NCBI RefSeq assembly: GCF_000224515.1
Contig: NZ_AGAF01000111.1
Coordinates: 1 to 61,033, forward strand
DNA: 61,033 bases
Reading direction: 5' to 3'
DNA from: Desulfosporosinus sp. OT
GTDB taxonomy: Bacteria; Bacillota; Desulfitobacteriia; Desulfitobacteriales; Desulfitobacteriaceae
Shown: positions 33,759 through 43,498 of the stretch, piece by piece
Numbering within the stretch: position 1 is the stretch's first letter
Layout: every line of letters begins with the position of its first letter
Position numbers and translations under genes: made by a program
Notes under the pieces: generated by a model
The model's input: only the letters and a program-made list of their open reading frames with translations
Databases searched by the model: none
Told to the model about the DNA's origin: nothing

Positions 33759-35036
33759 ATGAAAATTGAAGTAAACGAAACAACCTCGATGGTCGATGAC
33801 CAAATTCAAACCGTTATTTCAGGACTAACCCCTTACAGCCGCTTAAATATTCAATTGAAAACTACTCTGCCCTGGTGCCCAAGTGTCGAATTTTCCTTTT
33901 ATGCCAATTACATTGCCGATTCCACAGGCATCGTCGATTTGAACACCATTGCCCCAATTGAAGGCACTTATGAACATGCGAATCCGATGGGATTGGTTTA
34001 TTCCCTGCAAGTAACTGAGCCTCTCAACCAAGACTTAGCAGCCAATATTACCATCGATCAACCGATGGTTTTTCACTTCACCTTTGAAACCGATCTGCAA
34101 AGGGAAACCTTTCAGATAAAAAGGGTATTCAAAACAGACGATATTATCGTGACCCCTATCTGCAATTCGTTTAACGGCCGACTCTTCCACAACGGTGACC
34201 CAACACGCAAGACGATTTTAATGCTCGGCGGATCCGACGGACAAATGGAAGCGCTTAGCCTATTGGCCGCACCCCTTGCTTCCAGAGGATTCAATGTCCT
34301 CGTCATCCCTTATTTCGGTGCAGAAGATTTGCCGGAACGACTTGAGATGGTACCTCTTGAATATTTCGAAAAAGTCTTTCATTGGCTTGAAACGAGCAAC
34401 CTGACACAAATGGGTGACATCTATCTCCATGGAACATCTAAAGGCGGTGAACTGGCACTGTTACTCGCTTCGCGCTATCCCCAAGTTAAAAAGGTAGTTG
34501 CCGTTGAACCGCACACCTATTGTTTTCAAGCTCTAAATGGCTTAATGAGCGGAAATCTCGTCTCTTCTTGGTCTTACGGAGGTGCTTCAACACCGTTTAT
34601 TCCCGTCGAGAACAACCTCTTTTTCGAAGAATTAAATCAACACGTCGAGAACAACTCTCCGTTCGGATTTGCCAGTACCTATAAACGCGCAATTGAGAAA
34701 GCAACGAATCGTGAAGAAGCGCGTATTAAAATCGAAAATGCTTCAGCGGACCTTCTTCTGATCTGCGGTAAATCGGATAATATATGGAATAGTTATGACG
34801 GTTGTCTGGAACTCCTCAAAGCTGCCAAGTCGCATGACTATATTCAAGCTGTCAAGCTTTTGGCTTATGAGGACATGGGACACCCGTTGCCGATCCCGTA
34901 TATTCTTCCCATCACCTTGACACTTCGGATGCCGATGCATGGGGGTGTCTTCACTTCCGGTGGCACACTTGAAGGCAACAGCAACGCTCAATATGATTCT
35001 TGGAAGCAGACGATCGCCTTCTTTCAGGCATCTTAG
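33759..35036 (+). CDS. BAAT/acyl-CoA thioesterase-family alpha/beta hydrolase
   Basis: AAAGGAG 10 bases before the ATG at 33759 sets the start. The 425 residues have an N-terminal beta-sandwich like the acyl-CoA thioester hydrolase/bile-acid transferase N-domain (about 1-125), then an alpha/beta hydrolase domain with ILMLGGSDG, the nucleophile elbow HGTSKGGE and the late acidic/histidine segment EDMGHPLP. The family cleaves or transfers acyl groups from CoA; the true substrate is unknown. It lies 104 bases upstream of the MarR gene on the same strand and behind twin palindromes. Confidence 0.75.
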   Translation: MKIEVNETTSMVDDQIQTVISGLTPYSRLNIQLKTTLPWCPSVEFSFYANYIADSTGIVDLNTIAPIEGTYEHANPMGLVYSLQVTEPLNQDLAANITIDQPMVFHFTFETDLQRETFQIKRVFKTDDIIVTPICNSFNGRLFHNGDPTRKTILMLGGSDGQMEALSLLAAPLASRGFNVLVIPYFGAEDLPERLEMVPLEYFEKVFHWLETSNLTQMGDIYLHGTSKGGELALLLASRYPQVKKVVAVEPHTYCFQALNGLMSGNLVSSWSYGGASTPFIPVENNLFFEELNQHVENNSPFGFASTYKRAIEKATNREEARIKIENASADLLLICGKSDNIWNSYDGCLELLKAAKSHDYIQAVKLLAYEDMGHPLPIPYILPITLTLRMPMHGGVFTSGGTLEGNSNAQYDSWKQTIAFFQAS

Positions 35037-35140
35037 AATCACAAAATTAGCACGCCCTATTATCTGTCTATGGAATTGTATTTATGGTATCATAAAAAGA
35101 AAGCTAACTAATCAAGCAGGATTCAAGAGGTTAATACCCA

Positions 35141-35692
35141 ATGGATTTTAACAAAGAGTTGAAACTATTACATACGATGGAACAGGTTTTTGCCACCTTG
35201 ATCGCTACATCAAATAAAGTGCAGATGGCAGGCGATGCCTACTGTGATCCGATGACATCAAGACAATATATGACAATTTTGGCAATTCTCCATTTGCCGG
35301 AAGATGAGACCACCTTTGTCAATATTGCCAATAAACTCGGTACCTCAAAACAGAACGTCACCCAGATCATTAACAGCCTACAGAAGAAGGAATTTGTAAC
35401 CATCCTTCCCAGTCTGAAAGACAAGCGCGCCATCAACGTACGCATGACCCAAGCGGGACTTGATACAATGGTCAAATGCGCAAAAAACGTCACCGTCGAT
35501 TACATGGCAGATATATTTAGGGGCTTTACCCAACAAGAATTGGATGTATTATGGCAATTGCTGTTGAAACTCTATCGTTTTGACGGTGTCAAAATGGACG
35601 GATTCGAAGAGAAGGTCCAGATCCCCAATACCTATACGGAAGAAGAACTTCGTGAAGGGCTTGAAAGATTTGAAAAAAGACGACGCAGTTAA
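35141..35692 (+). CDS. MarR-family transcriptional regulator
   Basis: The 183 residues carry a winged helix-turn-helix (FVNIANKLGTSKQNVTQIIN, then the wing LPSLKDKRAINVRMTQAG) at about 55-115 with helical dimerisation ends. A charged C-terminal tail is longer than the family norm. A repressor of the adjacent hydrolase is the simplest reading, given the twin palindromes upstream. A terminator overlaps the last codons. Confidence 0.8.
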   Translation: MDFNKELKLLHTMEQVFATLIATSNKVQMAGDAYCDPMTSRQYMTILAILHLPEDETTFVNIANKLGTSKQNVTQIINSLQKKEFVTILPSLKDKRAINVRMTQAGLDTMVKCAKNVTVDYMADIFRGFTQQELDVLWQLLLKLYRFDGVKMDGFEEKVQIPNTYTEEELREGLERFEKRRRS

Positions 35693-35720
35693 TCCTGAAT
35701 TTGGATTAACCGCGTCGTTT
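35681..35720 (+). terminator. Terminator of the BAAT-MarR operon
   Basis: CGACGC-A-GTTAATCC pairs with GGATTAAC-C-GCGTCG across TGAATTT, followed by TTTTATT. It overlaps the final codons of the MarR gene. Confidence 0.6.
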
Positions 35721-36073
35721 TATTACGCCATATCATTATCCTTCTCGTTGGTCGTAGGGACTACTTCATATATTTTCAATACACTCAAATTACTCATTCC
35801 ACTGACACTTATTGCGTATAAACGCAAGGCGTGATCCTTAAGAGGTTTTCTGATCTCAGATAGATTCTCTTCATTAAAGCTGTCCTATTGTGCCGGAATA
35901 ACAGAGAACATTTTTCTAAGATCTGGATGAACTCTTTTTTCCATGTTAATTCCTTCTTTACATAAAGTTCGTCGGGTAAAAACAAAGAAGCCGCAGCCTA
36001 TCAATATTTCCCAAATGGCTACGACGAAAGTTGGGATTATCACCCGTTAACAAGTAATATGTCGGATAATTAA
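35721..36073. other. Gap without recognisable gene
   Basis: AT-rich DNA between the BAAT-MarR terminator and the cooC terminator. No frame with both protein-like wording and a ribosome site was seen. Confidence 0.4.
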
Positions 36074-36100
36074 AAAGCCACCGTCTGTGACGGTGGCTTT
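36074..36100 (-). terminator. Terminator of the cooS-cooC operon
   Basis: AAAGCCACCGTC pairs perfectly with GACGGTGGCTTT around three bases. On the minus strand the stem runs into TTTTTAATT. It lies 35 bases past cooC. Confidence 0.7.
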
Positions 36101-36135
36101 GGGGATGCCTAGAGTATTTCTGTATGCTGGTATCG

Positions 36136-36933
36136 CTACCTAAGCAACGAATCAATTTTATCTTTTATCTTTTCAGCTTCTTGAACAAAACTTTTGCTAT
36201 GATCAAACAGATTTTTACCATAAAAATCAGCGTCTACAACCACCGAATCATAGGGGAAATGCCCTAAAATCGGCAGAAAATCAATCACCTGTTCGATCTC
36301 GGCAAGTTGTCCTGCATGCACTTTGTTTACGACTGCATAGACTTTTTCGACCCCTAAGTCATTGGCAAGTTTTGCCACTGCTTGAGCTGTTTCAATACTG
36401 CGTCGCCCCGGTTCCACCACAACAATAAAGGCATCCACACCCCTGGCTGTCCCCCGCCCAAAATGTTCCAGTCCTGCTTCCATATCCAGAATAGCAATTT
36501 CGTTTCTTTCCAGGACAATATGATCCAAGAGACTTTTTAAGAGAGTACTTTCCGGGCAGGCACAGCCGGTTCCTCCTTGGGTAATCGACCCCATGCGGAG
36601 AAGTTTAATCCCTCGATATTCTGCAACATAGGTATCTGGAATATCATCCACCCGGGGATTGAGACTGAAAATAGCCCCAATCGTTCCCGGTTCAGCTCCG
36701 GTACGTTCTTTAAGAAGTTTTCGTTCTTCAGAAATAGGAGTTAGCTGGGCTAACATTTCTGGGGGAAATCCTAGAGCCGTTCCCAAATTGGCATCAGGGT
36801 CAGCATCTACAGCCAGAACTCTCTGTCCATCTCGAGCGTACAGATAGCATAATAGTGATGACAACGTCGTTTTACCCACGCCACCTTTACCAGAGATGGC
36901 AATTTTAATGCTTTTCTCCCTCATAATACTCAC
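36136..36933 (-). CDS. cooC: CooC-type ATPase for Ni insertion into CO dehydrogenase
   Basis: The 265 residues begin with a deviant Walker A ISGKGGVGKTTL (residues 13-24), then VLAVDADPDANLGTAL (MinD-like) and a CxC motif CACPES used for metal binding in CooC. The GTG at 36933 and an ATG three codons later are both possible starts inside the 3' end of cooS, an overlap of 20-29 bases typical of coupled pairs. It hydrolyses ATP and delivers nickel to the C-cluster of CooS. Confidence 0.85.
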   Translation of the reverse strand: MSIMREKSIKIAISGKGGVGKTTLSSLLCYLYARDGQRVLAVDADPDANLGTALGFPPEMLAQLTPISEERKLLKERTGAEPGTIGAIFSLNPRVDDIPDTYVAEYRGIKLLRMGSITQGGTGCACPESTLLKSLLDHIVLERNEIAILDMEAGLEHFGRGTARGVDAFIVVVEPGRRSIETAQAVAKLANDLGVEKVYAVVNKVHAGQLAEIEQVIDFLPILGHFPYDSVVVDADFYGKNLFDHSKSFVQEAEKIKDKIDSLLR

Positions 36934-38905
36934 CCTGTCCTTTATTTTGCGGCTCTTTCCTTATTTCCGGACAAACAAGTCCCAAAGCCTGGCGTTTTTG
37001 AATAATACGAGAAATCATTGTTTGGGCAGCCTGAATTGGGTCTGCTTCGTAAATTAGTTTTCCCCCGAAAAGCTCATCGGTAGTCACGGAAAACTCGCCT
37101 TTATTAGCTGTAAGAGCCTGTTCTACCAGCGGTGAACCGGTAATAGGGGCATTAACCCCGATGTGAACATCCACTCCCTGAGCGATAAAGAAGGTTCCAA
37201 TCGATAAGGCTTTGGGGCTATGATTTTCAGGACTGGAGCCTGCCACGGGTAATTCTCTCACAGCTACACCCATTCTATTGGCTAAAGCAACCAGCAAATC
37301 ATCAATCCTGGAATTATCAACACAACTTCCCATGTGAAGAGCAGGAGGTAAGGCCGGTAAACCGTTGGCTTGCCCAATGGCTGTCAGGACATTGGCTAGT
37401 TTTTCACCGCAATATTGCAAGCCAGCGGGGGACAATAAGCCATTTTTCCCTAAGGAGTGAGCTGAACATCCGGTAGCAACGATTAATACATTATTCCTCA
37501 TAAGCTCTTTGGCCACTTCCGTATTAGCCCAGTCTTGTTTTACTTTAGGATTTGTGCAGCCGACAATAGCAACAACACCTAAGATATCACCTTGAGCAAT
37601 GGCTTCTATCAGGGGGAGTAAGGGATCTTCTCCATTTAGTGCGGCCAAAAGCTCAACAATCTGCTCAACGGAAAAACCTGCGTAGGCTTCCACGGTCCCC
37701 TCTGGGATCTGGACTTTAGATTGGTCTCTCTCCGGATAGTGGGCAAGTGCCCGACGGACAATCTCCTCTCCCATTTTATCCGCATCTTCCGGTGTCCAAT
37801 CCACATGGCTTGCTCCTTCTATCTTAATATTGGGCAATGTGGAAATAAGTTCTGTGTGATAGCATTGCGCCACTTGAGCTAGGCCAGGCATGATACATTG
37901 AGCATCGACCACCATGGCCTCTAAGGCACCGGTAATAATTGCTAATTCCTGACTCGCATAGTTTGTCGCTACGGCAACCCCTTGACGCATTAAAAGTTCA
38001 TTAGCACTGCAACAAATCCCAACAATGTTAATTCCTTTAGCCCCTAGTGCTTTGGCCTCATTATTTAACGTTCGGCTCCACTCCAGGACTTTTTCCGAGA
38101 CCATTGGAATATGACCGTGAACGGCAATATTTACATAATCCTCTTTAATAACACCCATTCTGTATTGGGTTTTGACAAGCCGTGGCGTACCAAACAAGAT
38201 ATCCTGGAGATCTGTCGAAAGATGCAAGCCATCATATCCTTCAACTAATCCCATTTTCATAATTTCCAGTAAAAGACTTACCGGATCACTCTCACAGCCC
38301 ATAGCTGTTTTATTGATAGCATTGGCTATTTCCAAGTGAGCGTTGGAGGGCAATATATTCAGCTTTTCCCAGGTTTCAATCGATTTCTCTTGGGCCCGCA
38401 GACGTAACCAGTGAGACACTCCAGATTGTTGTTGAAAATCCTGTAAAGCGATTAAAGCAACTTCTTGCGCTAATTTATCTAACTCTACGCCATCAACCAT
38501 TAATCCTAGTTTCTTGCCAATACTGATAAGTTTTTCCTTTCCCTTTATTTCATAAGGAGCTTTCCCTTCGGCGGTTTCTAAAAGGGTGTGGAGGATCTCC
38601 CGGGCATGTTCTACATGGGGAGTCGTGCCTTCCACAATCAGCGACAGTAAATTACGAGCCACAATCTGGTCTGCTGTAGCTCCACAAACTCCGCGTTTCA
38701 CTCCTTTATTCTCATTAAAGGTCACTCGGCAGGGCCCTTGAAGACAACGTCGGCAGCAAACACCCGTTAAGCCAAATTTACAATGAGGCTCTTGCTCCTT
38801 CGCCCTTTGAAAAGCCGTCTCAATATTTTCCTGTTCTGCTTTCACTAATAATTCCTGTACTCCGATATCCATTGAAAGATCAGTAATTAATACTTGTCTT
38901 AACAT
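36905..38905 (-). CDS. cooS: Anaerobic Ni-CO dehydrogenase catalytic subunit CooS
   Basis: The 666 residues have the N-terminal iron-sulfur ligands (C42, C50, C51, C54, C59 in HCKFGLTGVCCRRCLQGPC, then C74) and the downstream active-site parts VAVHGHIPMVSE, GICCSANELLMRQG, QCIMPGLAQVA, GCTNPK and MGSCVDNSRI. It oxidises CO to CO2 at a Ni-Fe-S C-cluster. No cooF ferredoxin, energy-converting hydrogenase or acetyl-CoA synthase gene lies beside it, so its electron partner is not visible in this window. Length is normal for CooS. Confidence 0.92.
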   Translation of the reverse strand: MLRQVLITDLSMDIGVQELLVKAEQENIETAFQRAKEQEPHCKFGLTGVCCRRCLQGPCRVTFNENKGVKRGVCGATADQIVARNLLSLIVEGTTPHVEHAREILHTLLETAEGKAPYEIKGKEKLISIGKKLGLMVDGVELDKLAQEVALIALQDFQQQSGVSHWLRLRAQEKSIETWEKLNILPSNAHLEIANAINKTAMGCESDPVSLLLEIMKMGLVEGYDGLHLSTDLQDILFGTPRLVKTQYRMGVIKEDYVNIAVHGHIPMVSEKVLEWSRTLNNEAKALGAKGINIVGICCSANELLMRQGVAVATNYASQELAIITGALEAMVVDAQCIMPGLAQVAQCYHTELISTLPNIKIEGASHVDWTPEDADKMGEEIVRRALAHYPERDQSKVQIPEGTVEAYAGFSVEQIVELLAALNGEDPLLPLIEAIAQGDILGVVAIVGCTNPKVKQDWANTEVAKELMRNNVLIVATGCSAHSLGKNGLLSPAGLQYCGEKLANVLTAIGQANGLPALPPALHMGSCVDNSRIDDLLVALANRMGVAVRELPVAGSSPENHSPKALSIGTFFIAQGVDVHIGVNAPITGSPLVEQALTANKGEFSVTTDELFGGKLIYEADPIQAAQTMISRIIQKRQALGLVCPEIRKEPQNKGQGEYYEGEKH

Positions 38906-38967
38906 CGTATCCTCTCCTTGTCAAAAAAGTTTCTCTTCTCTGACAATCATCTTAGGCTATTACAAAT

Positions 38968-38997
38968 AAAAAAACCATCAAATATCTGACGGTTTTC
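38968..38997 (-). terminator. Terminator between the CooA-like gene and cooS
   Basis: On the minus strand AAACCGTCA and TGATGGTTT pair with one G-U, followed by TTTTT. It separates the regulator from cooS, implying an own promoter for cooS; TTGTCA-N17-TGACAA at 38918-38946 is a weak symmetric element there. Confidence 0.55.
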
Positions 38998-39019
38998 ATA
39001 CTTTTTCGACAATATAAAT

Positions 39020-39685
39020 TTATTCTGTTCTTCCTCCCAATTCTTGCAACTTGAGCATATCCAGCAAAAAAACGGTTTTGCGATTACGTCTTATAACCCC
39101 ATCCCTTTCCCATCGATTCAAGAGCATCGAAGCGGTCTGCCGAGAGCTCCCAACGGCTAGGGCTATATCTTCCACCGATAAACCTAAATTTATAAACGTG
39201 CCCTCTTGTCCAACAACTCCCTTTTCCTTGGCTGCATCCAGTAAAAAGCGAGCAAGACGTTTATCGATATCCAGGAAAGCCAGATTTTCAATGATACGCA
39301 GTGTATTCCCTAAGCTGTCTCCTAAAGCCTTAACCATACTAATGAGTATGGTAGGATTATTTAGCATAAAAAAGTGAAAAGCGTGAGCATTTATAGCCAA
39401 AATCTTGGTAACTTCTCTCGCTTCAGCGAAGGTCTTGGAATGACTGCTATAAATATCACCTTGTTCCAAAAAAGCAATGGTGAATTCTTTTCCATCCGGA
39501 TAGGCGAGATAAATGCGGACTTGACCTTCCAGCACAATCATGATGAAATTATCTTTGCTATCTGGCTCAAAGATACGTTTATTCTTTTTATAATCTCTTT
39601 CCTGGGCATTGCCTTGAAGAATTTCCAATTGTTCATCGCTTAAAGTTCTTAAAAGCGGAATTTTCCTCAGTTCATTTAAATTCAT
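39020..39685 (-). CDS. CooA-like CO-responsive Crp/Fnr regulator
   Basis: The 221 residues form a cyclic-nucleotide-binding-like domain (about 10-125), a long dimer helix, and a C-terminal Crp helix-turn-helix (LSVEDIALAVGSSRQTASML). The key point is H82 in EFTIAFLEQGDIYSSHSK: it aligns with the haem histidine of CooA (H77 in Rhodospirillum, H82 in Carboxydothermus). It lies directly upstream of cooS-cooC. It likely activates cooS when CO binds haem. The second haem ligand at the N-terminus cannot be verified from sequence. Confidence 0.75.
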   Translation of the reverse strand: MNLNELRKIPLLRTLSDEQLEILQGNAQERDYKKNKRIFEPDSKDNFIMIVLEGQVRIYLAYPDGKEFTIAFLEQGDIYSSHSKTFAEAREVTKILAINAHAFHFFMLNNPTILISMVKALGDSLGNTLRIIENLAFLDIDKRLARFLLDAAKEKGVVGQEGTFINLGLSVEDIALAVGSSRQTASMLLNRWERDGVIRRNRKTVFLLDMLKLQELGGRTE

Positions 39686-39837
39686 GTAGACAGAACTCCT
39701 AGCATGTTTAATTACCTAGGTATCACTTGAATTGATTATAGCACACAGAATATACGCTTCACCAACCTTTAACCCCAGCACTTTCGTAGAGGGCCAGCTT
39801 TACCCCCATGTCTCAGATGCGTGTGCCCATAAATAAA

Positions 39838-39870
39838 GGAACACTCCAGGTGGCTTGCCCGAAGTGTTCC
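39838..39870. terminator. Hairpin after the nitroreductase remnant
   Basis: GGAACACT pairs with AGTGTTCC over a 17-base loop. Weak T-tract; probably a terminator for the minus-strand gene that ends at 39914. Confidence 0.35.
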
Positions 39871-39913
39871 ATAAGTTAAATATTACGCCAGAGAATATTT
39901 AAGAGTAAAGGTT

Positions 39914-40489
39914 TTATAACGAATAAATTAAGTCCTCCAGGGCACGTTTAGGCACATGATGAACTCCTTGTTGATCTCTCCAGTATTTTACGTCCCCAGA
40001 TTCATCCAGTTTCTCTATGACCACCATTTCTTTTGGTTTCCCCAAAGCAATCACAGTCGCGATAACCAAATAATCTGGTAAGCTTAGTTCTTGAGCCAGG
40101 CCGACACGATTGATGGCGTTGAATTGACATCCACCCAATCCTTGTTCAGTTGCCCCTAACAAAATGCTCTGTGCAGCAATCCCATGATCCCAAAAGAAAC
40201 CTTGACTAATCCTTTGGTCATGAAGCATGACTACATAGGCACTGGGTTTTTCCCCTTCTTCTGGTCCGTTCCAGTCTTTAAAGTAACCGGCCCATTTTAA
40301 GTATTTAAAAATCCGTTCATTTGTCGCGGGAGTCTAAGATATAAGGAACTTTAAAGACTGAAGGTTCCCGCCCGTCGAAGAAAGTCTCGCCAGATCGATC
40401 AATCCTCTTAAGGTTTCCATACTTACCTCTACTTCTTGATAAAATCGACGATAGGTCCGGTTTTTTTCAATTAATTCACGTATCTTCAT
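39914..40489 (-). pseudogene. Nitroreductase-family gene with an in-frame amber stop
   Basis: From the ATG at 40489 the frame reads MKIRELIEKNRTYRRFYQEV, the nitroreductase start, then meets TAG at 40334-40336 (codon 52) after LKFLIS. The same frame continues for 139 more codons through WDHGIAAQSILLGATEQGLG and LVIATVIALGKPKE, typical FMN-enzyme parts. The downstream ATG at 40228 would yield only the C-terminal half. The gene looks freshly inactivated. Pyrrolysine decoding of TAG is possible in related genera but unlikely for this family. Confidence 0.6.
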
Positions 40490-40879
40490 CCTCTTAATCC
40501 TTTCATTCTATAACTACTAATATAGATAACGATTGCAAGATTATCGTCACTATCGCTTCCTATGACCACTACCCGCTTAATATTTCTCCATTTTTCTCGA
40601 TTAACCTTCCGCTATGGTTAATAAATTTGAGCCCCTCAGTTCAAATGTTGATCCACCAAAGAATTAGGACATACAGCCTTCTGCGGCAATCACATCCGGT
40701 ATTCACGGTACGTTTCTCGTTGCAGTTATCGCAGTAGGATTGCGATCATAGTTGGCATAATTACTTGGCGTTCACAGAAGATGATCACTCAGGAATAGTG
40801 CCATTTGAATAGAAAGAGCAGCTCATATTTGTTCATCCATAAACCAAAATCAGGTGGGTATCGTCCACATCGAAAGTCG
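40490..40879. other. Gap without recognisable gene
   Basis: A short stretch near 40700-40760 reads weakly like a membrane protein on the plus strand (GIHGTFLVAVIAVG) before a stop. Otherwise nothing is supported. Confidence 0.3.
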
Positions 40880-43435
40880 TCAGTCTCCCTGCAATGTTAT
40901 TGTTCCCTTTGTGCCGTCTACAAGGATTCTTTGCCCGTCCTTCAGTATGGATGTCACGTTTTCAATCGCTACAACAGCAGGGATTCCATATTCTCTGGCG
41001 ACAATTGCCGCATGGGAAGTCGGGCTTCCTATTTCTGTAACCACTGCACCTGCTACCTTAAAGAGCGGCGTCCAGACCGGGGCGGTATGGGTTGATACCA
41101 GGATATCTCCCTTTTTTATCTTATTGAATTCTTGAGGGCCTCTTACGATACATACGGTGCCTTCGTAAACACCGCTGCTCACCGAAAGTCCTTTCAGCTC
41201 ATCCAAAGCTCCTTGTTTATCTGGGCATGCTTTGTTGTTTGGTTTAAATTCCGGAATAGAACCGGTTGATACCAACCAGTGCACTCCTCTTTTATGGGCA
41301 GCGCAAACCTTTGTCAGGGCAGACTTGCGTTTCACTATTCTTTCTTGCACTGCCAACTTCCCTTCCGCCGCAGAACCGAGTTCGTCAAGAAAGAGATAGA
41401 ATACATCGTCCTTCTCCTTGATGATTGCCTTTGCAGTCAGAAGACCGCCAAGCTTCAAGACCATTCTGCGTATGCAGGCTGTGAGCTTCTCCAGCATAAA
41501 CGAACTTTCTTCTCTGACGATGATTTCATTTCTGGCTTGCTCAAGAAGTTGTTCGAATTTATGATACTTGCCCAGCGAAAGTCCTTGCTCAACTCGCTTT
41601 TTGGCGGCTTCATAATCGGCTTTCTGCTTTTCGGAGTTTTCTTCGGCATTTAGCAGTGTGGGATCACTTAGCAAGGCATCAATCAAGCCCTGAATGACTT
41701 CCGGTTTTTCATTCCAGGTCGGAGTCCCCAGCAGAGCCAAACCCGAAGCAGGTCTGTCTCCATAAACACTTATAAACCTGTTGAATTCCCTGTGAAAATG
41801 TTCCTTATTCTTTCCTTTAATCACCACCTGTGCTACTTTGGTCAAAGCTTCATTTTGAAGAGCCGTTCTGAACGGCAAGGCTCTAAGCAGACAATCTTTC
41901 ACCTCAGCAGCCTTAATCTTTCCCACCGCTTTTTTGACCAAACGGTTCAGCTTGAAATCGCTAATCCAGCCGGACATGGAAAGCACACGAAACCTTCTGC
42001 AAAGCAAATCCCCGAATTCTGTCAAGGCTTGTTCGATAAGTTGGGCAAGGTTTTTGCCATCATCCGCATTTCTAGCTGCTGCCTCCATCCTCTTCAACCA
42101 TGCATTCATTTCCACGGCAAGTGGTTTCCATCGCTCCTCAATACCCTCAGATCTTACTGTCAACAATGCAGCCGGTGCCTTCCATACTATTGCTAGGGAC
42201 ACGCCCGGCTGACCGACGCCCACCGCCACACAGCCGCTTTCTCTCTCCACAAGCCTGAGCAGCTGTTTGGGAATTTTGAGTCCCGTATCCTGTAACGAAA
42301 GGTAGAAGGCCCGATATCGGTGATAAAAGTAAGCAAAATCCAGCGGAGTCAGAGGCTCTGAAAAATGCTCCATGGCGGCTTGCAGGACAAATGAGGGTTT
42401 TTTCTTCGGATAAATGATCTCATCCTCAGGGCCTAAAATCCGTAAATCTTCAGGTTTGGATTGCAACGTAGTGATTGGCCTAGCCTGAAGCAGGTATACG
42501 TTTCCTTTTGAACACGCCCATTCGGTATCCTGGGGTATACCAAAGTGTTTCTCCACAAGCTGCGCAAGCTTGGCCAGCTGGGCAAGCTCATTTTCCCCCA
42601 GGCAGTAGGAGTTTTGCTGGGATAGAGGAACCTTTTCGCTCCTTGTCCCCTCTTGGGTCAGGATTAGTTTATGATCTTTTGAACCGAGGACCTTTTCCTT
42701 CACCCGCCCGTCCTTGGTCAGAATAAAGGTATCCGGGGTTATCAGACCGCTGACAACCGTTTCGCCAAGGCCATATCCGGCACTTATTAATGCTTCATCC
42801 TTGCTTTGATTGACAGGATTCGCTGTAAACATGACGCCCGCAACCTCGGAATCGATCATCGCTTGAACAACAACCGCCAGCTCGACCAACAGATGCTCAA
42901 AACCCATGCTGATCCGGTAGCATATCGCCTGCGCACCCCAAAGACTAGCCCAGCATTTTTTCACATGCTTAAGCACAGCCTCCTTTCCGCAGATCCCTAA
43001 AAAAGTGTCATGCTGTCCGGCAAAGGACGCCGAGGGTAAATCTTCAGCGGTTGCACTTGAACGTACTGCAACCAAAATGTTGGCATCGGATCCTGTTTTT
43101 ATAGCTAAGCTTTCCAAGGCCTTGATCACTGCTTCTTGCACTTGAAGAGGCATTGGAGTCTCTTCAATCCAGGATGAGATATCTCTGCTTGCGTCTGCTA
43201 CTGTTACTGCTGTAATATCTTGAAGCTGGAGATCCTCAAGCCTTTTTGCTATCCGTTCCTGAAGCCCTGACTCTTCAAGATGGAGGTGATAGGCGCCGGT
43301 TGTAACGACAAAGCCTGGCGGAACCGGCAGCCCTACACGAATTAGCTCGCCGAGATTGGCGCCCTTACCTCCTGCCTCCGGTAAGGAATGCTTATTGAGT
43401 TCAGATAAAGTTTTTGTATAATTTAACATCTGCAT
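40880..43435 (-). CDS. Rifampicin-phosphotransferase-like PEP-utilising enzyme
   Basis: The 851 residues follow the PEP synthase/Rph plan: an ATP-grasp domain (about 1-325, GGKGANLGEL, AVRSSATAEDLPSASFAGQHD, DTEWACSKGNVYLLQARPIT), a long helical middle domain (about 350-740) and a C-terminal swivelling domain with the phosphohistidine near 808 (SPTSHAAIVAREYGIP). The middle domain, not a PEP-binding TIM barrel, points to Rph (which phosphorylates rifamycins with ATP) or an orphan relative. It sits in front of a two-component system and has paired direct repeats upstream. Confidence 0.75.
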   Translation of the reverse strand: MQMLNYTKTLSELNKHSLPEAGGKGANLGELIRVGLPVPPGFVVTTGAYHLHLEESGLQERIAKRLEDLQLQDITAVTVADASRDISSWIEETPMPLQVQEAVIKALESLAIKTGSDANILVAVRSSATAEDLPSASFAGQHDTFLGICGKEAVLKHVKKCWASLWGAQAICYRISMGFEHLLVELAVVVQAMIDSEVAGVMFTANPVNQSKDEALISAGYGLGETVVSGLITPDTFILTKDGRVKEKVLGSKDHKLILTQEGTRSEKVPLSQQNSYCLGENELAQLAKLAQLVEKHFGIPQDTEWACSKGNVYLLQARPITTLQSKPEDLRILGPEDEIIYPKKKPSFVLQAAMEHFSEPLTPLDFAYFYHRYRAFYLSLQDTGLKIPKQLLRLVERESGCVAVGVGQPGVSLAIVWKAPAALLTVRSEGIEERWKPLAVEMNAWLKRMEAAARNADDGKNLAQLIEQALTEFGDLLCRRFRVLSMSGWISDFKLNRLVKKAVGKIKAAEVKDCLLRALPFRTALQNEALTKVAQVVIKGKNKEHFHREFNRFISVYGDRPASGLALLGTPTWNEKPEVIQGLIDALLSDPTLLNAEENSEKQKADYEAAKKRVEQGLSLGKYHKFEQLLEQARNEIIVREESSFMLEKLTACIRRMVLKLGGLLTAKAIIKEKDDVFYLFLDELGSAAEGKLAVQERIVKRKSALTKVCAAHKRGVHWLVSTGSIPEFKPNNKACPDKQGALDELKGLSVSSGVYEGTVCIVRGPQEFNKIKKGDILVSTHTAPVWTPLFKVAGAVVTEIGSPTSHAAIVAREYGIPAVVAIENVTSILKDGQRILVDGTKGTITLQGD

Positions 43436-43498
43436 TGCTCCTTTATAATTTCAGCGTTTCTAGCCTTATATTTGTTGATAGGAGTATCATAAAGGTCC

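Noticed and set aside
38918-38946. TTGTCA-N17-TGACAA as a CooA binding site before cooS
   Set aside because: Crp/CooA sites have a spacer of about 6 between such half-sites; 17 is too long, so it was not called as an operator.
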